A DNA stretch of 64,000 bases, taken from positions 3,596,001 through 3,660,000 of the forward strand of contig NZ_WING01000001.1 of NCBI RefSeq assembly GCF_009793335.1. Direction: 5' to 3'. Shown here in pieces: positions 17,134-24,882 of the stretch. Positions within the stretch are counted from its first letter, which is position 1; each line of letters starts with the position of its first letter. The notes beneath the pieces are model-generated. The model did no database searches. It worked only from the letters and a program-made list of their open reading frames with translations, and was not told where the DNA came from. A program made the translations under genes and the position numbers. This DNA comes from Actinomadura sp. J1-007 (GTDB lineage: Bacteria; Actinomycetota; Actinomycetes; Streptosporangiales; Streptosporangiaceae).

Positions 17134-17143
17134 CGAACGATCA
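17134..17143. promoter_or_regulatory. Second copy of the TetR operator before the SDR gene
   Basis: AACGATCATT differs by one base from the operator at 16490-16499 and lies 18 bp before the SDR start. Confidence 0.5.
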
Positions 17144-17161
17144 TTACACATGGAGGTCATC

Positions 17162-17935
17162 ATGTCCCTGTCCGGAAAGACGCTTCTGGTGACCGGGGCG
17201 AGCCAGGGGATCGGTCTGGCCGTCGCCACCGGAGCGATCGCGCAGGGCGCCCGGGTGGCCGGCGTGGCCCGCACGATCAGCCCGGCCCTCAAGGCCGTCG
17301 GAGCGCATCCGGTCGCGGTGGACCTGGCCACCGCCGAAGGCCCGGGCGAGGCGGTACGCCAAGCCGTCGACGCGCTCGGCGGCATCGACGTCCTGGTCAA
17401 CAACGTGGGCGCCTTCGAGGCGCGGCTGGAAGGGTTCGGCGCGATCACCGACACCCAGTGGCAGCACACCTTCGAGGTCAACTTCTTCTCCGCCGTGCGC
17501 GCGATCCGCGCCGCCCTGCCGTCCCTGCTGGAACGCCAAGGAGCGATCGTGAACGTCTCCTCGATCCGCGGGCGCTTCCCCCAGCCCGGCACGGTCGACT
17601 ACGGAGCGTCCAAGGCCGCGCTGACCAACCTGGGCAAGGCGCTGGCCGAGGAACTCGGGCCGCGCGGGATACGGGTCAACAGCGTCTCCCCTGGACCGAC
17701 CCGCACTCCGGCCTGGGACGGCGAGCACGGCATCGGCGCGACGCTCGCGGCGGCCAGCGGGAGCACCGTCGCCGAGCTCCTGGCCGGCCTCCCGGCCAAG
17801 GCGGGCTTCAACACCGGGCGACTCACCGAACCCGACGAAGTCGCCGCCCTCGTGCTGTTCCTGGCCTCCGGCCAGGCCCGCAACATCAACGGCGCCGACT
17901 ACATCATCGACGGCGGCCAATCCAAGACGGCCTGA
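17162..17935 (+). CDS. Short-chain dehydrogenase/reductase (257 aa)
   Basis: Classical SDR: cofactor motif TGASQGIGLAVATGA (TGxxxGIG), NNVG (NNAG variant), catalytic Ser in VNVSSIRGRFP and YGASK (YxxxK), ending in the usual GADYIIDGGQS. NAD(P)-dependent oxidation or reduction of an alcohol/ketone is expected; the substrate is not evident. ATG 17162 was chosen since GGAGG sits seven bases before it and the upstream ATG 17150 overlaps that site. Probably repressed by the preceding TetR. Confidence 0.92.
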   Translation: MSLSGKTLLVTGASQGIGLAVATGAIAQGARVAGVARTISPALKAVGAHPVAVDLATAEGPGEAVRQAVDALGGIDVLVNNVGAFEARLEGFGAITDTQWQHTFEVNFFSAVRAIRAALPSLLERQGAIVNVSSIRGRFPQPGTVDYGASKAALTNLGKALAEELGPRGIRVNSVSPGPTRTPAWDGEHGIGATLAAASGSTVAELLAGLPAKAGFNTGRLTEPDEVAALVLFLASGQARNINGADYIIDGGQSKTA

Positions 17936-18023
17936 CGGGGCCCTGCCGACGATCCGAGCGCTGGGCGCTTAGACCCAGCGCCCGGGTCGGACACGTTGTA
18001 ACGGCCCATCGCACACCACTTTG

Positions 18024-18036
18024 TAGGTTGGACCTA
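18024..18036. promoter_or_regulatory. Operator copy 1 before the MFS exporter
   Basis: TAGGTTGGACCTA: arms TAGGT and ACCTA around TGG, about 80 bp upstream of the exporter start. A second copy lies 51 bp downstream. Confidence 0.5.
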
Positions 18037-18074
18037 AATTTTGGTTTGACCCATGATGTGTGCTGAGCCTACTG

Positions 18075-18089
18075 TTAGGTCCGACCTAA
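18075..18089. promoter_or_regulatory. Operator copy 2 before the MFS exporter
   Basis: TTAGGTCCGACCTAA: perfect arms TTAGGT and ACCTAA around CCG, ending 27 bp before the GTG start. Two aligned copies of TAGGT-N3-ACCTA imply cooperative binding by a dimeric repressor that is not encoded next door. Confidence 0.55.
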
Positions 18090-18116
18090 GTAAGTGTCGG
18101 GGCCGGGGAGGTTCAG

Positions 18117-19532
18117 GTGGCTGTCGTCGCTCGTGGCGAAGCGGGGGAGGACGCCTCGGGGCGGCTGGATCCGAAGCTGCTGCGGCTCGCGTTCGTGCTG
18201 GTGCTCGGGCCGATCCTGGCGATGCTGGACACCACGATCGTCAACGTCGGGATCGAGGCGGTGGCGGGGGAGTTCGGGAGTCCGCTCGCGACGGTCCAGT
18301 GGGTGTCGGCCGGGTACCTGCTCGCGGTCTCGGCCGTCATGCCGCTGTCGGGATGGGCGGCCGAGCGGTTCGGCGCGGGGCGGATGTGGACGGTGTCGGT
18401 GGCGCTGTTCGTGCTCGGCTCCGCGCTGTGCGGGATGGCCTGGTCGGCGGGCAGCCTGATCGTGTTCCGGGTGCTCCAGGGCGTCGGGGGCGGCATGATC
18501 CAGCCGCTCGGGCAGGCGATGATCGCGCGGGCGGCGGGGCCGTCCCGGATCGGGCGGGTCATGGGGATCACGGTGCTGCCGCTGACGTTCGCGCCGGTGG
18601 CCGGGCCGGTGCTGGGCGGGGTGATCCTCCAGCACCTCGACTGGCGGTGGATGTTCCTGGTGAACGTGCCGGTCGGGCTGGTCACGCTGCTGCTCGCGGC
18701 GCGGGTGCTGCCGAAGGACCCGCCGCGGGACGAACGGGGCGGGCGGCTCGACCTCGTCGGGTTCGTGCTGCTGTCGCCGGGGCTCGCGGCGCTGGTGTAC
18801 GGGCTGTCGGAGGCGGGCGACCGGGGGTTCGGGACGGTACGGGTCGGCGGGGCGGTCGCGGCGGGGGCCGTCCTGCTGGCGGCGTACGGGGCGCACGCGA
18901 TGAGGGGGAAGGCGGCGCCGCTGATCGACCTGCGGCTGTTCGCGCGGCGCGGGTTCGCGGTGGCGACGGCCAACTCGTTCCTCCAGGGCGCGGCGCTCTA
19001 CAGCTCGATGCTGCTGCTGCCGCTGTACTACCAGCGGGTCGAGCACGCGAGCGCGCTGGAGGCCGGGCTGCTCATCGCGCCGCAGGCCCTCGGGACGGCC
19101 CTGGTGTCGTTCCTCGCCGGGAAGATCGCCGACCGGGTCGGGCCGCGCCCGCTGATCCTCACCGGGATCGTCATGACGATGGCGGGGACGGTGGCGTTCA
19201 CCCAGCTCGGTTCGGATCCGGCGGGGTGGCTGCTGGTCGCGTCGCTGGTGCTGCGCGGCGCGGGCCTCGGCGTGGTCATGGCGCCGGGCATGGCCGCGAT
19301 CTACTCCAGCGTCGCCCCGCACGAGGCGCCCCGTGCGGCGGGCGCCGTCAACACCCTCAACCGGATCGGCGGCTCGCTCGGCACTGCCGTGCTCGCCGTC
19401 GTCCTCCAGGGACGGATCGAGGCGCATGCGCCCGGCGGGGCGGCGTCCGCGTTCGGCGAGACGTTCTGGTGGGCGCTCGGACTGTCGGCCGTCACGCTGA
19501 TCCCCGCGCTGTTCTATCCGACCAAGAAGTGA
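18117..19532 (+). CDS. MFS exporter, DHA2/EmrB-type drug:proton antiporter (471 aa)
   Basis: About 14 membrane helices with the DHA2 signatures LDTTIVNVGIEA (motif D1), GWAAERFGAGRMW (motif A) and RVLQGVGGGMIQPLGQAMIA (motif B), plus motif C in TVLPLTFAPVAGPVLGG. It exports drugs or hydrophobic metabolites using the proton gradient. GTG 18117 follows GGGGAGG. A paired operator (18024-18036 and 18075-18089) indicates tight, probably ligand-released repression. mca starts 10 bp after its stop and may be cotranscribed. Confidence 0.92.
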   Translation: MAVVARGEAGEDASGRLDPKLLRLAFVLVLGPILAMLDTTIVNVGIEAVAGEFGSPLATVQWVSAGYLLAVSAVMPLSGWAAERFGAGRMWTVSVALFVLGSALCGMAWSAGSLIVFRVLQGVGGGMIQPLGQAMIARAAGPSRIGRVMGITVLPLTFAPVAGPVLGGVILQHLDWRWMFLVNVPVGLVTLLLAARVLPKDPPRDERGGRLDLVGFVLLSPGLAALVYGLSEAGDRGFGTVRVGGAVAAGAVLLAAYGAHAMRGKAAPLIDLRLFARRGFAVATANSFLQGAALYSSMLLLPLYYQRVEHASALEAGLLIAPQALGTALVSFLAGKIADRVGPRPLILTGIVMTMAGTVAFTQLGSDPAGWLLVASLVLRGAGLGVVMAPGMAAIYSSVAPHEAPRAAGAVNTLNRIGGSLGTAVLAVVLQGRIEAHAPGGAASAFGETFWWALGLSAVTLIPALFYPTKK

Positions 19533-19542
19533 AGGGAAGCGG

Positions 19543-20448
19543 ATGCGCGTCACCGATGGTGAAGGGCTGCGGCTGCTGAGCGTGCACGCCCATCCGGACG
19601 ACGAGTCGAGCAAGGGCGCGGCGACGCTCGCCAGGTACGCCGACGAGGGCGTGGACGTCCTGGTGGCGACCTGCACGGGCGGCGAGCGCGGCAGCGTGCT
19701 CAACCCGCGCATGGACCGTCCCGAGGTCCGGGCGCGGCTGGCCGAGATCCGTAGGGAGGAGATGGACGCGGCGCGGAGGATTCTTGGTGTACGGCAGCGT
19801 TTCCTCGGGTTCGTCGATTCGGGCCTGCCGGGAGAGGGCGAGGCGCTGCCCGACGGGTGTTTTGCTTTGCAGGAGTTGGAGTCCGCGGCGCGTCCGCTCG
19901 TGGCGTTGATCCGCGAGTTCCGGCCGCATGTCGTCGTGACGTACGACGAGACGGGCGGCTATCCGCATCCCGACCACGTGAAGACGCACGAGGTCACGGT
20001 GGAGGCGTTCGACGCGGCGGGCGATCCGGGGCGTTATCCCGGAACGGGTGAGCCGTGGTCGCCGCTGAAGCTGTACTACCAGGGCGCGTTCTCGCGGGCG
20101 TGGTTCCAGGCGCTGCACGACGCGATGACGGCGCGCGGCGTCGTGTCGGCCATCGGCCCGCTGCTGGACGAGTGGCCTGACACCGCGCCGGAACTGGACG
20201 TCACGACGCGCGTGCGGTGCGAGGCGTACTTCGCGGTACGCGACCGCGCCCTGCTCGCGCACGCGACGCAGATCGACCCGGACGCGGGCTTCATGCTGCA
20301 TCCGCGCGACGTCGAACGGGACGTGTGGCCGACCGAGGACTACCGGCTCGCCCGTTCGCTCGTCGCGGCGGAGCTTCCGGAGGACGACCTGTTCGCGGGC
20401 GTCAGAGCGCCACGAACGTCAGCCCGCGCTTCTTCAGCTTCGGGATGA
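19543..20448 (+). CDS. mca: Mycothiol S-conjugate amidase (Mca), 301 aa
   Basis: LmbE/PIG-L-fold zinc amidase that cleaves mycothiol S-conjugates to mercapturates during detoxification. The zinc motif HAHPDDESSKGAAT (about residues 15-28) and the distal ligand motif YPHPDHVKTHEV are intact. It differs from MshB in the SSKG segment and in ending EDDLFAG as Mca proteins do. The last residues after FAGVR are probably just read-through to the nearest stop and overlap the next gene by 47 bp on the opposite strand. Placement after an efflux pump fits a xenobiotic disposal role. Confidence 0.88.
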   Translation: MRVTDGEGLRLLSVHAHPDDESSKGAATLARYADEGVDVLVATCTGGERGSVLNPRMDRPEVRARLAEIRREEMDAARRILGVRQRFLGFVDSGLPGEGEALPDGCFALQELESAARPLVALIREFRPHVVVTYDETGGYPHPDHVKTHEVTVEAFDAAGDPGRYPGTGEPWSPLKLYYQGAFSRAWFQALHDAMTARGVVSAIGPLLDEWPDTAPELDVTTRVRCEAYFAVRDRALLAHATQIDPDAGFMLHPRDVERDVWPTEDYRLARSLVAAELPEDDLFAGVRAPRTSARASSASG

Positions 20449-21250
20449 CCTTGCCGAGGGCGGAGAGGGTCTGGGAGCGGTCGCCGCCGCCGTCGTGGCA
20501 CAGCATGATGTTGCCCGCCTTGCTGCCGAGCAGCGTGCGGCGGATGTGCCCGACGCCGGGACGCGACCAGTCGCGCGGGTCCACGGCCCAGTCGATCGGC
20601 AGCAGGCCGTTCTCGGCGACGAGTTCGAGGACGGTCTTGGACCACGCGCCGCCGGGCGACCGGAAGAACTGCGGCAGGACGCCCGTCACGTCGGCGACGC
20701 GCTCGTTGGCCTCGACGATCTCCCTGCGCACCCGCTTCTCCGACAGCCCGGCGATGGTGATCGGGTGCGTCATCGTGTGGTTGCACACCTGGTGGCCGGC
20801 GTCGGCGATGCGGCGGGTCAGCTTCGGCATCTCCTTGACCTGCTCGCCGATGATGAAGAACGTCGCGTGGATCTGGTGCTCGGCCAGCAGGTCGAGCACC
20901 CGCGGCGTCCACGTCGGGTGCGGGCCGTCGTCGATGGTCAGCGCGATCGTCTGCGGCGGCGGCGCCGGGGACAGCTCCGACAGGTCGCGGACCGGCGTCT
21001 TCAGCGCCGTCAGCTTCGCGGGCGTCCACGGCGCGGGCCGGGGCGTCGGGGTGGGGGTCGGCGTGGGCGTCGGCGTCGGATGGATCAGCGCCCTCGGCCG
21101 GGGCGCGCCCGTCGCCGCCGCCGCGTGGTGCCCGCCTGCCTGGCGTGCGCCGTCCGCTCCCAGCGCGCCGAGCCCGGCCGCCGCCCCCATCAGCCAGAGT
21201 GCCTTGCGGCGGGATGGCTCGCCCGACTCACTTTCCGCCACAACTCCCAC
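20402..21250 (-). CDS. Secreted polysaccharide deacetylase, NodB homology domain (282 aa)
   Basis: The N-terminus has a twin-arginine-like signal (SRRKALWLMGAAAGLGALG) and a Pro-Thr repeat linker (about residues 58-70) typical of cell-wall-facing proteins. NodB motifs: TIDDGPHPTW with the catalytic and metal Asp pair, HTMTHP with two metal His, RSPGGAWSK, and the C-terminal LCHDGGGD. It should remove N-acetyl groups from peptidoglycan or another amino sugar polymer outside the cell using a divalent metal. The GTG start is uncertain by a few codons. Confidence 0.9.
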   Translation of the reverse strand: MGVVAESESGEPSRRKALWLMGAAAGLGALGADGARQAGGHHAAAATGAPRPRALIHPTPTPTPTPTPTPRPAPWTPAKLTALKTPVRDLSELSPAPPPQTIALTIDDGPHPTWTPRVLDLLAEHQIHATFFIIGEQVKEMPKLTRRIADAGHQVCNHTMTHPITIAGLSEKRVRREIVEANERVADVTGVLPQFFRSPGGAWSKTVLELVAENGLLPIDWAVDPRDWSRPGVGHIRRTLLGSKAGNIMLCHDGGGDRSQTLSALGKVIPKLKKRGLTFVAL

Positions 21251-21316
21251 GCTATCGGGATCGGTGGGGTCGAGGCGGCCGTAATCAGATCACAATAGGT
21301 TCAATTGGGATGACCT

Positions 21317-21721
21317 TCACGACACGGACGCGAGCGCGTCGATCTCGACGAGCATCGACGGGTGCGGCAGCTCGACCGCGACCGTCGTCCGGCACGGCAG
21401 CACGCCGCTCGGGCAGTTCTCGGTGACGAACGCCGAGTACGCCTCGTTCATCGCCGCGAAGTCGTCGCGCGTCGTCAGGTAGACGCGGAACATCAGCACG
21501 TCGTCCACGCTCGCGCCGCCCGCCTCCAGGACCGCCTTGATGTTCTCCAGCACGCGCCGCGTCTGCGCCTTCACATCGCCGGGGTGCACGTACTCGCCCG
21601 TCGCCGGGTCCTGCGGGCCCTGCCCGGACACCTGGAGCAGCGGCCCCTTCCGGACGCCCTGCGAGAACACGGGCAGGGGGGTGGGCGCGCCGTCGGTGAC
21701 GACGCGGGTCTTGTCGCTCAA
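21317..21721 (-). CDS. RidA-family (YjgF/YER057c/UK114) deaminase (134 aa)
   Basis: RidA hydrolyses reactive enamine/imine intermediates released by PLP-dependent dehydratases. Conserved features are LLQVSGQGPQDPATGEY, the VLENIKAVLEAGGASVDDV helix and the late Arg in LPCRTTVAVELPHPSMLVEI that contacts the carboxylate. ATG 21719-21721 overlaps the stop of the IclR gene (ATGA), so it is the last cistron of the kinase-iclR-ridA operon. Its presence fits the PLP deaminase encoded divergently. Confidence 0.92.
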   Translation of the reverse strand: MSDKTRVVTDGAPTPLPVFSQGVRKGPLLQVSGQGPQDPATGEYVHPGDVKAQTRRVLENIKAVLEAGGASVDDVLMFRVYLTTRDDFAAMNEAYSAFVTENCPSGVLPCRTTVAVELPHPSMLVEIDALASVS

Positions 21722-22485
21722 GGTGTTGCCTTTCTCTCTGTTCTCTCGGTGTGGCCGCAGTCGGCCGAGATCGCCCGCGCGGTGGCGAGCAGGTCGGGCA
21801 GCAGGTCGCCGACGCGGTCGCCGCTGAGCACCACGTCCGGCACGGAGATGGACGCCGCCGCGACGACCCGTCCGCCCGCGTCCCGGACGGGCGCGGCGAC
21901 GCAGCGGATGAACGTCTCGTGCTCGGCGTCGTCGGTCGCGTACCCGCGCTCGGCGACGCGGGCCAGCTCGGCGAGCAGCTCGCGCGGCCCGGTGATGGTG
22001 CGCTCGGTGAACGGGGTGTACTCGATGCCGTCGGCGACGCGGCGGCGCAGGTCCTCGGGCAGGTCGGCGAGCAGCACCTTGGCGATCGCGGTCGCGTGCA
22101 GCGGCATCCGCAGCCCGACCCGCGAGTACATCCGGATCGAGTGCCGCGAGTCGTACTTGTCGAGGTAGACGACCTCGCCGCCCTCGTACACGCCGAGGTG
22201 CACGGTCTGCCCGGTCGCCTCGTTCAGCCGGGCGAGGTGCGGGGCGGCGATCGCGCGGATGCCGCGCTGCTCCAGGGCCGCGCCCGACAGCGCGAACAGC
22301 CGCGACCCGAGGTGGTAGCGGTGGCCGTCGTCGCGGTGCACGAACCGCTCCTCCTCCAGCGCGCGCAGCAGCCGCATCACGGTCGTCTTGTGCACGCCGA
22401 CGGTCGCGGCGAGCTCGTCGAGCGTGCGCGGCCCCTCGCCCAGCTCGACGAGGATCGCGAGGCCGCGTCCCAGGCTCTGGCTCAT
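21718..22485 (-). CDS. IclR-family transcriptional regulator (255 aa)
   Basis: N-terminal winged helix (SLGRGLAILVELGEGPRTLD, ELAATVGVHKTTVMRLLRAL) and C-terminal GAF-like effector domain (RMPLHATAIAKVLLADLPED, GYATDDAEHETFIRCVAAPV). IclR proteins of sugar-acid catabolism bind keto-deoxy acids or similar metabolites. It overlaps both neighbours by ATGA and so is translated with them. The palindrome at 23551-23570 is the likely binding site controlling both arms of the locus. Confidence 0.93.
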   Translation of the reverse strand: MSQSLGRGLAILVELGEGPRTLDELAATVGVHKTTVMRLLRALEEERFVHRDDGHRYHLGSRLFALSGAALEQRGIRAIAAPHLARLNEATGQTVHLGVYEGGEVVYLDKYDSRHSIRMYSRVGLRMPLHATAIAKVLLADLPEDLRRRVADGIEYTPFTERTITGPRELLAELARVAERGYATDDAEHETFIRCVAAPVRDAGGRVVAAASISVPDVVLSGDRVGDLLPDLLATARAISADCGHTERTERKATP

Positions 22486-23465
22486 CCCGCCCCCACTCTC
22501 GTCGCGGCCCACTCCTCCGGCGCCGCCGCGAGCAGCTTCTCGACGCGCTCGGGCGCGGGCGGCGGGCCGTGGTCGCCGTGCACCACGAGCGTGGCGGCGG
22601 CGGCGAGGTGGCCGAGACGCAGGCAGCGCCGGCGGTCGTACCCGCGGAGCGTACCGGCCAGGTATCCGGCGGCGAACGCGTCCCCCGCCCCGACGCGCTC
22701 GACGACGTCGACGGACAGCGCGGGCTCGGACACCGGCGGGCCGTCGCGGTCGACCGCGCTCGCGCGGCGCGCGTCGTCCTTGACGACGATCGTCGCCGGG
22801 CCGGGCAGCAGCGCGCGCAGCCCCTCGGGGTCGCCGGTGCCGAGCGCCTCGGCGGCCTCGTCGGCGCCGAGCAGCACGATGTCGGCCGCGTCCAGCAGCG
22901 CGCGCAGCACGGCGGGGTCGCGGCGCCGCCACAGCGCGGGCCGCCAGTTGAGGTCGAAGCTCACCGCCTGCCCCGGCGGGCGCGGCCGCTCCAGCAGCGC
23001 GCGGACGAGGGCGAGCGCGCCGTCCGACAGCGCCGCGGTGATCCCGGACAGGTGGACGAGCCGCGCCCGCGTCAGCATCGCCGCGGCCGGACCCGGCCCG
23101 TCGAGCAGGCCGGGGCCGAGCGCCGAGCCCGCCGAGCCGTCGCGGTAGTAGTGCAGGACGCTGCCCTGAGGACCGGTCTCCTTGACGTACAGTCCGGTCG
23201 GCCGTTCGGCGTCGACCGTCACGGCGCTGGTGTCGATGCCGCCGGCGGCGAGCTCGCGGACGACGCGCCGCCCGAAGCCGTCGGCGCCGACCCGTCCGAT
23301 CCACGCGGCGGGTACGCCGAAGGCGACCAGCCCGCGCGCCACGTTGGCCTCGGCGCCGCCGATGGCGGAGCGGAACGCGGCGACGTCCTCCAGCGGGCCG
23401 GGACGGTCGGGCAGGAGCGCCGCCATCGTTTCGCCCACGCAGACCGCCGTCGGTGAGCTTTCCAT
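22482..23465 (-). CDS. PfkB-family sugar kinase, 2-keto-3-deoxygluconate kinase-like (327 aa)
   Basis: Ribokinase fold with signature 1 (IGGAEANVARGLVAFG) and signature 2 (ERVGAGDAFAAGYLAG), whose Asp is the catalytic base. The N-terminal CVGETMAALLPDRPG and RSAIGGAEANVA segments resemble KdgK, which phosphorylates 2-keto-3-deoxygluconate. First gene of the kinase-iclR-ridA operon, divergent from a PLP deaminase and an amidohydrolase. That company supports a keto-deoxy sugar acid substrate, but substrate choice within PfkB cannot be proven by sequence. Confidence 0.88.
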   Translation of the reverse strand: MESSPTAVCVGETMAALLPDRPGPLEDVAAFRSAIGGAEANVARGLVAFGVPAAWIGRVGADGFGRRVVRELAAGGIDTSAVTVDAERPTGLYVKETGPQGSVLHYYRDGSAGSALGPGLLDGPGPAAAMLTRARLVHLSGITAALSDGALALVRALLERPRPPGQAVSFDLNWRPALWRRRDPAVLRALLDAADIVLLGADEAAEALGTGDPEGLRALLPGPATIVVKDDARRASAVDRDGPPVSEPALSVDVVERVGAGDAFAAGYLAGTLRGYDRRRCLRLGHLAAAATLVVHGDHGPPPAPERVEKLLAAAPEEWAATRVGAG

Positions 23466-23507
23466 CGGCCCCTCTCGGAGTTCGGGTCACGATCCGGTGG
23501 CGGCCCG

Positions 23508-23570
23508 TTGACCGGGACGCGACGGCGATGCTACAACCACAGCAGCGCAGGATGCAATGCTGATTGCGTC
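23508..23570 (+). promoter_or_regulatory. Promoter and IclR-type operator of the catabolic locus
   Basis: TTGACC (23508-23513) is followed 18 bases later by TACAAC. Downstream, GATGCAAT and ATTGCGTC (7 of 8 complementary, with GCAAT/ATTGC perfect) flank GCTG at 23551-23570, just before the ribosome site AGGAGG at 23582. The site lies between the two divergent operons. Confidence 0.5.
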
Positions 23571-23592
23571 AGGTGCAACTCAGGAGGTCATG

Positions 23593-24882
23593 ATGGTCCC
23601 GTCCATCGACGGTGGCGCCGTCGACGCGCTCGACGAGGAGCGGCTCGACTGGCGGTTCAAGGCGGTCCCGGCGTCGGCGCACGGCGCGACGGTCGGCGAG
23701 TACAGGCGCGCGCGCCCGCCGCTCTCCGACTTCGGCACGCCGCTGCTCACGCTCGACGCGGGCGCGCTGGAGCACAACGTCCGGCTCATGGCCGCGTGGA
23801 CCGGCGACGCGGGCGTACGGCTCGCGCCGCACGGCAAGACGACCATGGCGCCGGCGCTGTGGCGCCGGCAGCTCGACGCGGGCGCGTGGGGCATCACCGT
23901 CGCCAACCTGCCGCAGCTCCGCGTCGCCCGCGCGTTCGGCGTCGCCCGCGTGCAGGTCGCGAACGCGCTGCTCGACCCCGCCGGGCTCGCCTGGCTCGCG
24001 GGCGAGCTCGACGGCGACCCGGACTTCCGGTTCGTGTCGTGGGTCGACTCGGCGCGCTCGGTGGAGCTGATGGACGAGGCGCTGCGGGCCGCCCGCGCGC
24101 AGCGTCCGGTCGAGGTGTGCGTCGAGCTCGGCGGCCCGCACGGCAGGACGGGCGTCCGCGACGACCGCGAGGCGCTCGCCGTGGCCGACGCCGTCCGCAA
24201 GGCCCCGACCCTGCGCCTCGCCGGCACCGCCGGGTACGAGGGCGCGCTCGCGCACGACGCGTCGGCGGACGGCCGCGCCTCGGTGGACGCCTACCTGCGC
24301 AGGCTCGCCGAGCTGCACCGGCGGGCCGACTTCGAGGTGGACGACCCGATCGTGACGGCGGGCGGCAGCTCGTTCTTCGACCAGGTCGTGGACGTCCTCG
24401 GCGGCCTCGGCGGCGAGCTGGTGCTCCGCTCGGGCGCGTACATCATCCACGACGACGGCTTCTACCGCGGGATCTCCCCGTTCTCGCGCGGCACCGCGTC
24501 GGCCCAGGGCGACGGCGCGGGCGGCGCGGGCGGCGGGCGGTTCCGCGCGGGGATGCACGGCTGGGGACGGGTCATCTCCCGCCCCGAACCCGGACTCGCG
24601 CTGCTCGACACGGGCAAGCGCGACCTGCCGTTCGACGAGGGCCTGCCGGAGCCGCAGCTCGTGCGCGGCGCCGGACCGGGACCCGTCGCGGGCGCGCGCG
24701 TCACCGCGCTGAACGACCAGCACACGTTCCTCGAAGGCGCCGAGGTCGCGGTCGGCGACGTCGTCCGGCTCGGGCTGTCGCACCCCTGCACGGCGCTCGA
24801 CAAGTGGACCCTCATCCCGGTCGTGGACGACGCCGGCGCCGAACGGCCCGTCGTGGTCGACCTGATCCGGACGTGGTTCTGA
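23593..24882 (+). CDS. DSD1/D-threonine aldolase-like PLP amino-acid deaminase (429 aa)
   Basis: Fold-type III PLP enzyme (alanine racemase-like barrel). The Schiff-base Lys is in RLAPHGKTTMAPALW, and the C-terminal HPCTALDKW supplies the His-x-Cys pair that holds zinc in eukaryotic-type D-serine dehydratase. It should eliminate water and ammonia from a D-configured hydroxy-amino acid to give a 2-keto acid. ATG 23593 has AGGAGG five bases upstream. It is followed by the amidohydrolase with a TGATG overlap. In this context D-glucosaminate or another D-amino acid is the likely substrate. Confidence 0.85.
   Translation: MVPSIDGGAVDALDEERLDWRFKAVPASAHGATVGEYRRARPPLSDFGTPLLTLDAGALEHNVRLMAAWTGDAGVRLAPHGKTTMAPALWRRQLDAGAWGITVANLPQLRVARAFGVARVQVANALLDPAGLAWLAGELDGDPDFRFVSWVDSARSVELMDEALRAARAQRPVEVCVELGGPHGRTGVRDDREALAVADAVRKAPTLRLAGTAGYEGALAHDASADGRASVDAYLRRLAELHRRADFEVDDPIVTAGGSSFFDQVVDVLGGLGGELVLRSGAYIIHDDGFYRGISPFSRGTASAQGDGAGGAGGGRFRAGMHGWGRVISRPEPGLALLDTGKRDLPFDEGLPEPQLVRGAGPGPVAGARVTALNDQHTFLEGAEVAVGDVVRLGLSHPCTALDKWTLIPVVDDAGAERPVVVDLIRTWF

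Noticed and set aside
21048..21078. Short tandem repeat in the deacetylase gene
   Set aside because: It simply encodes the Pro-Thr linker between the signal and NodB domain, common in secreted actinomycete enzymes.
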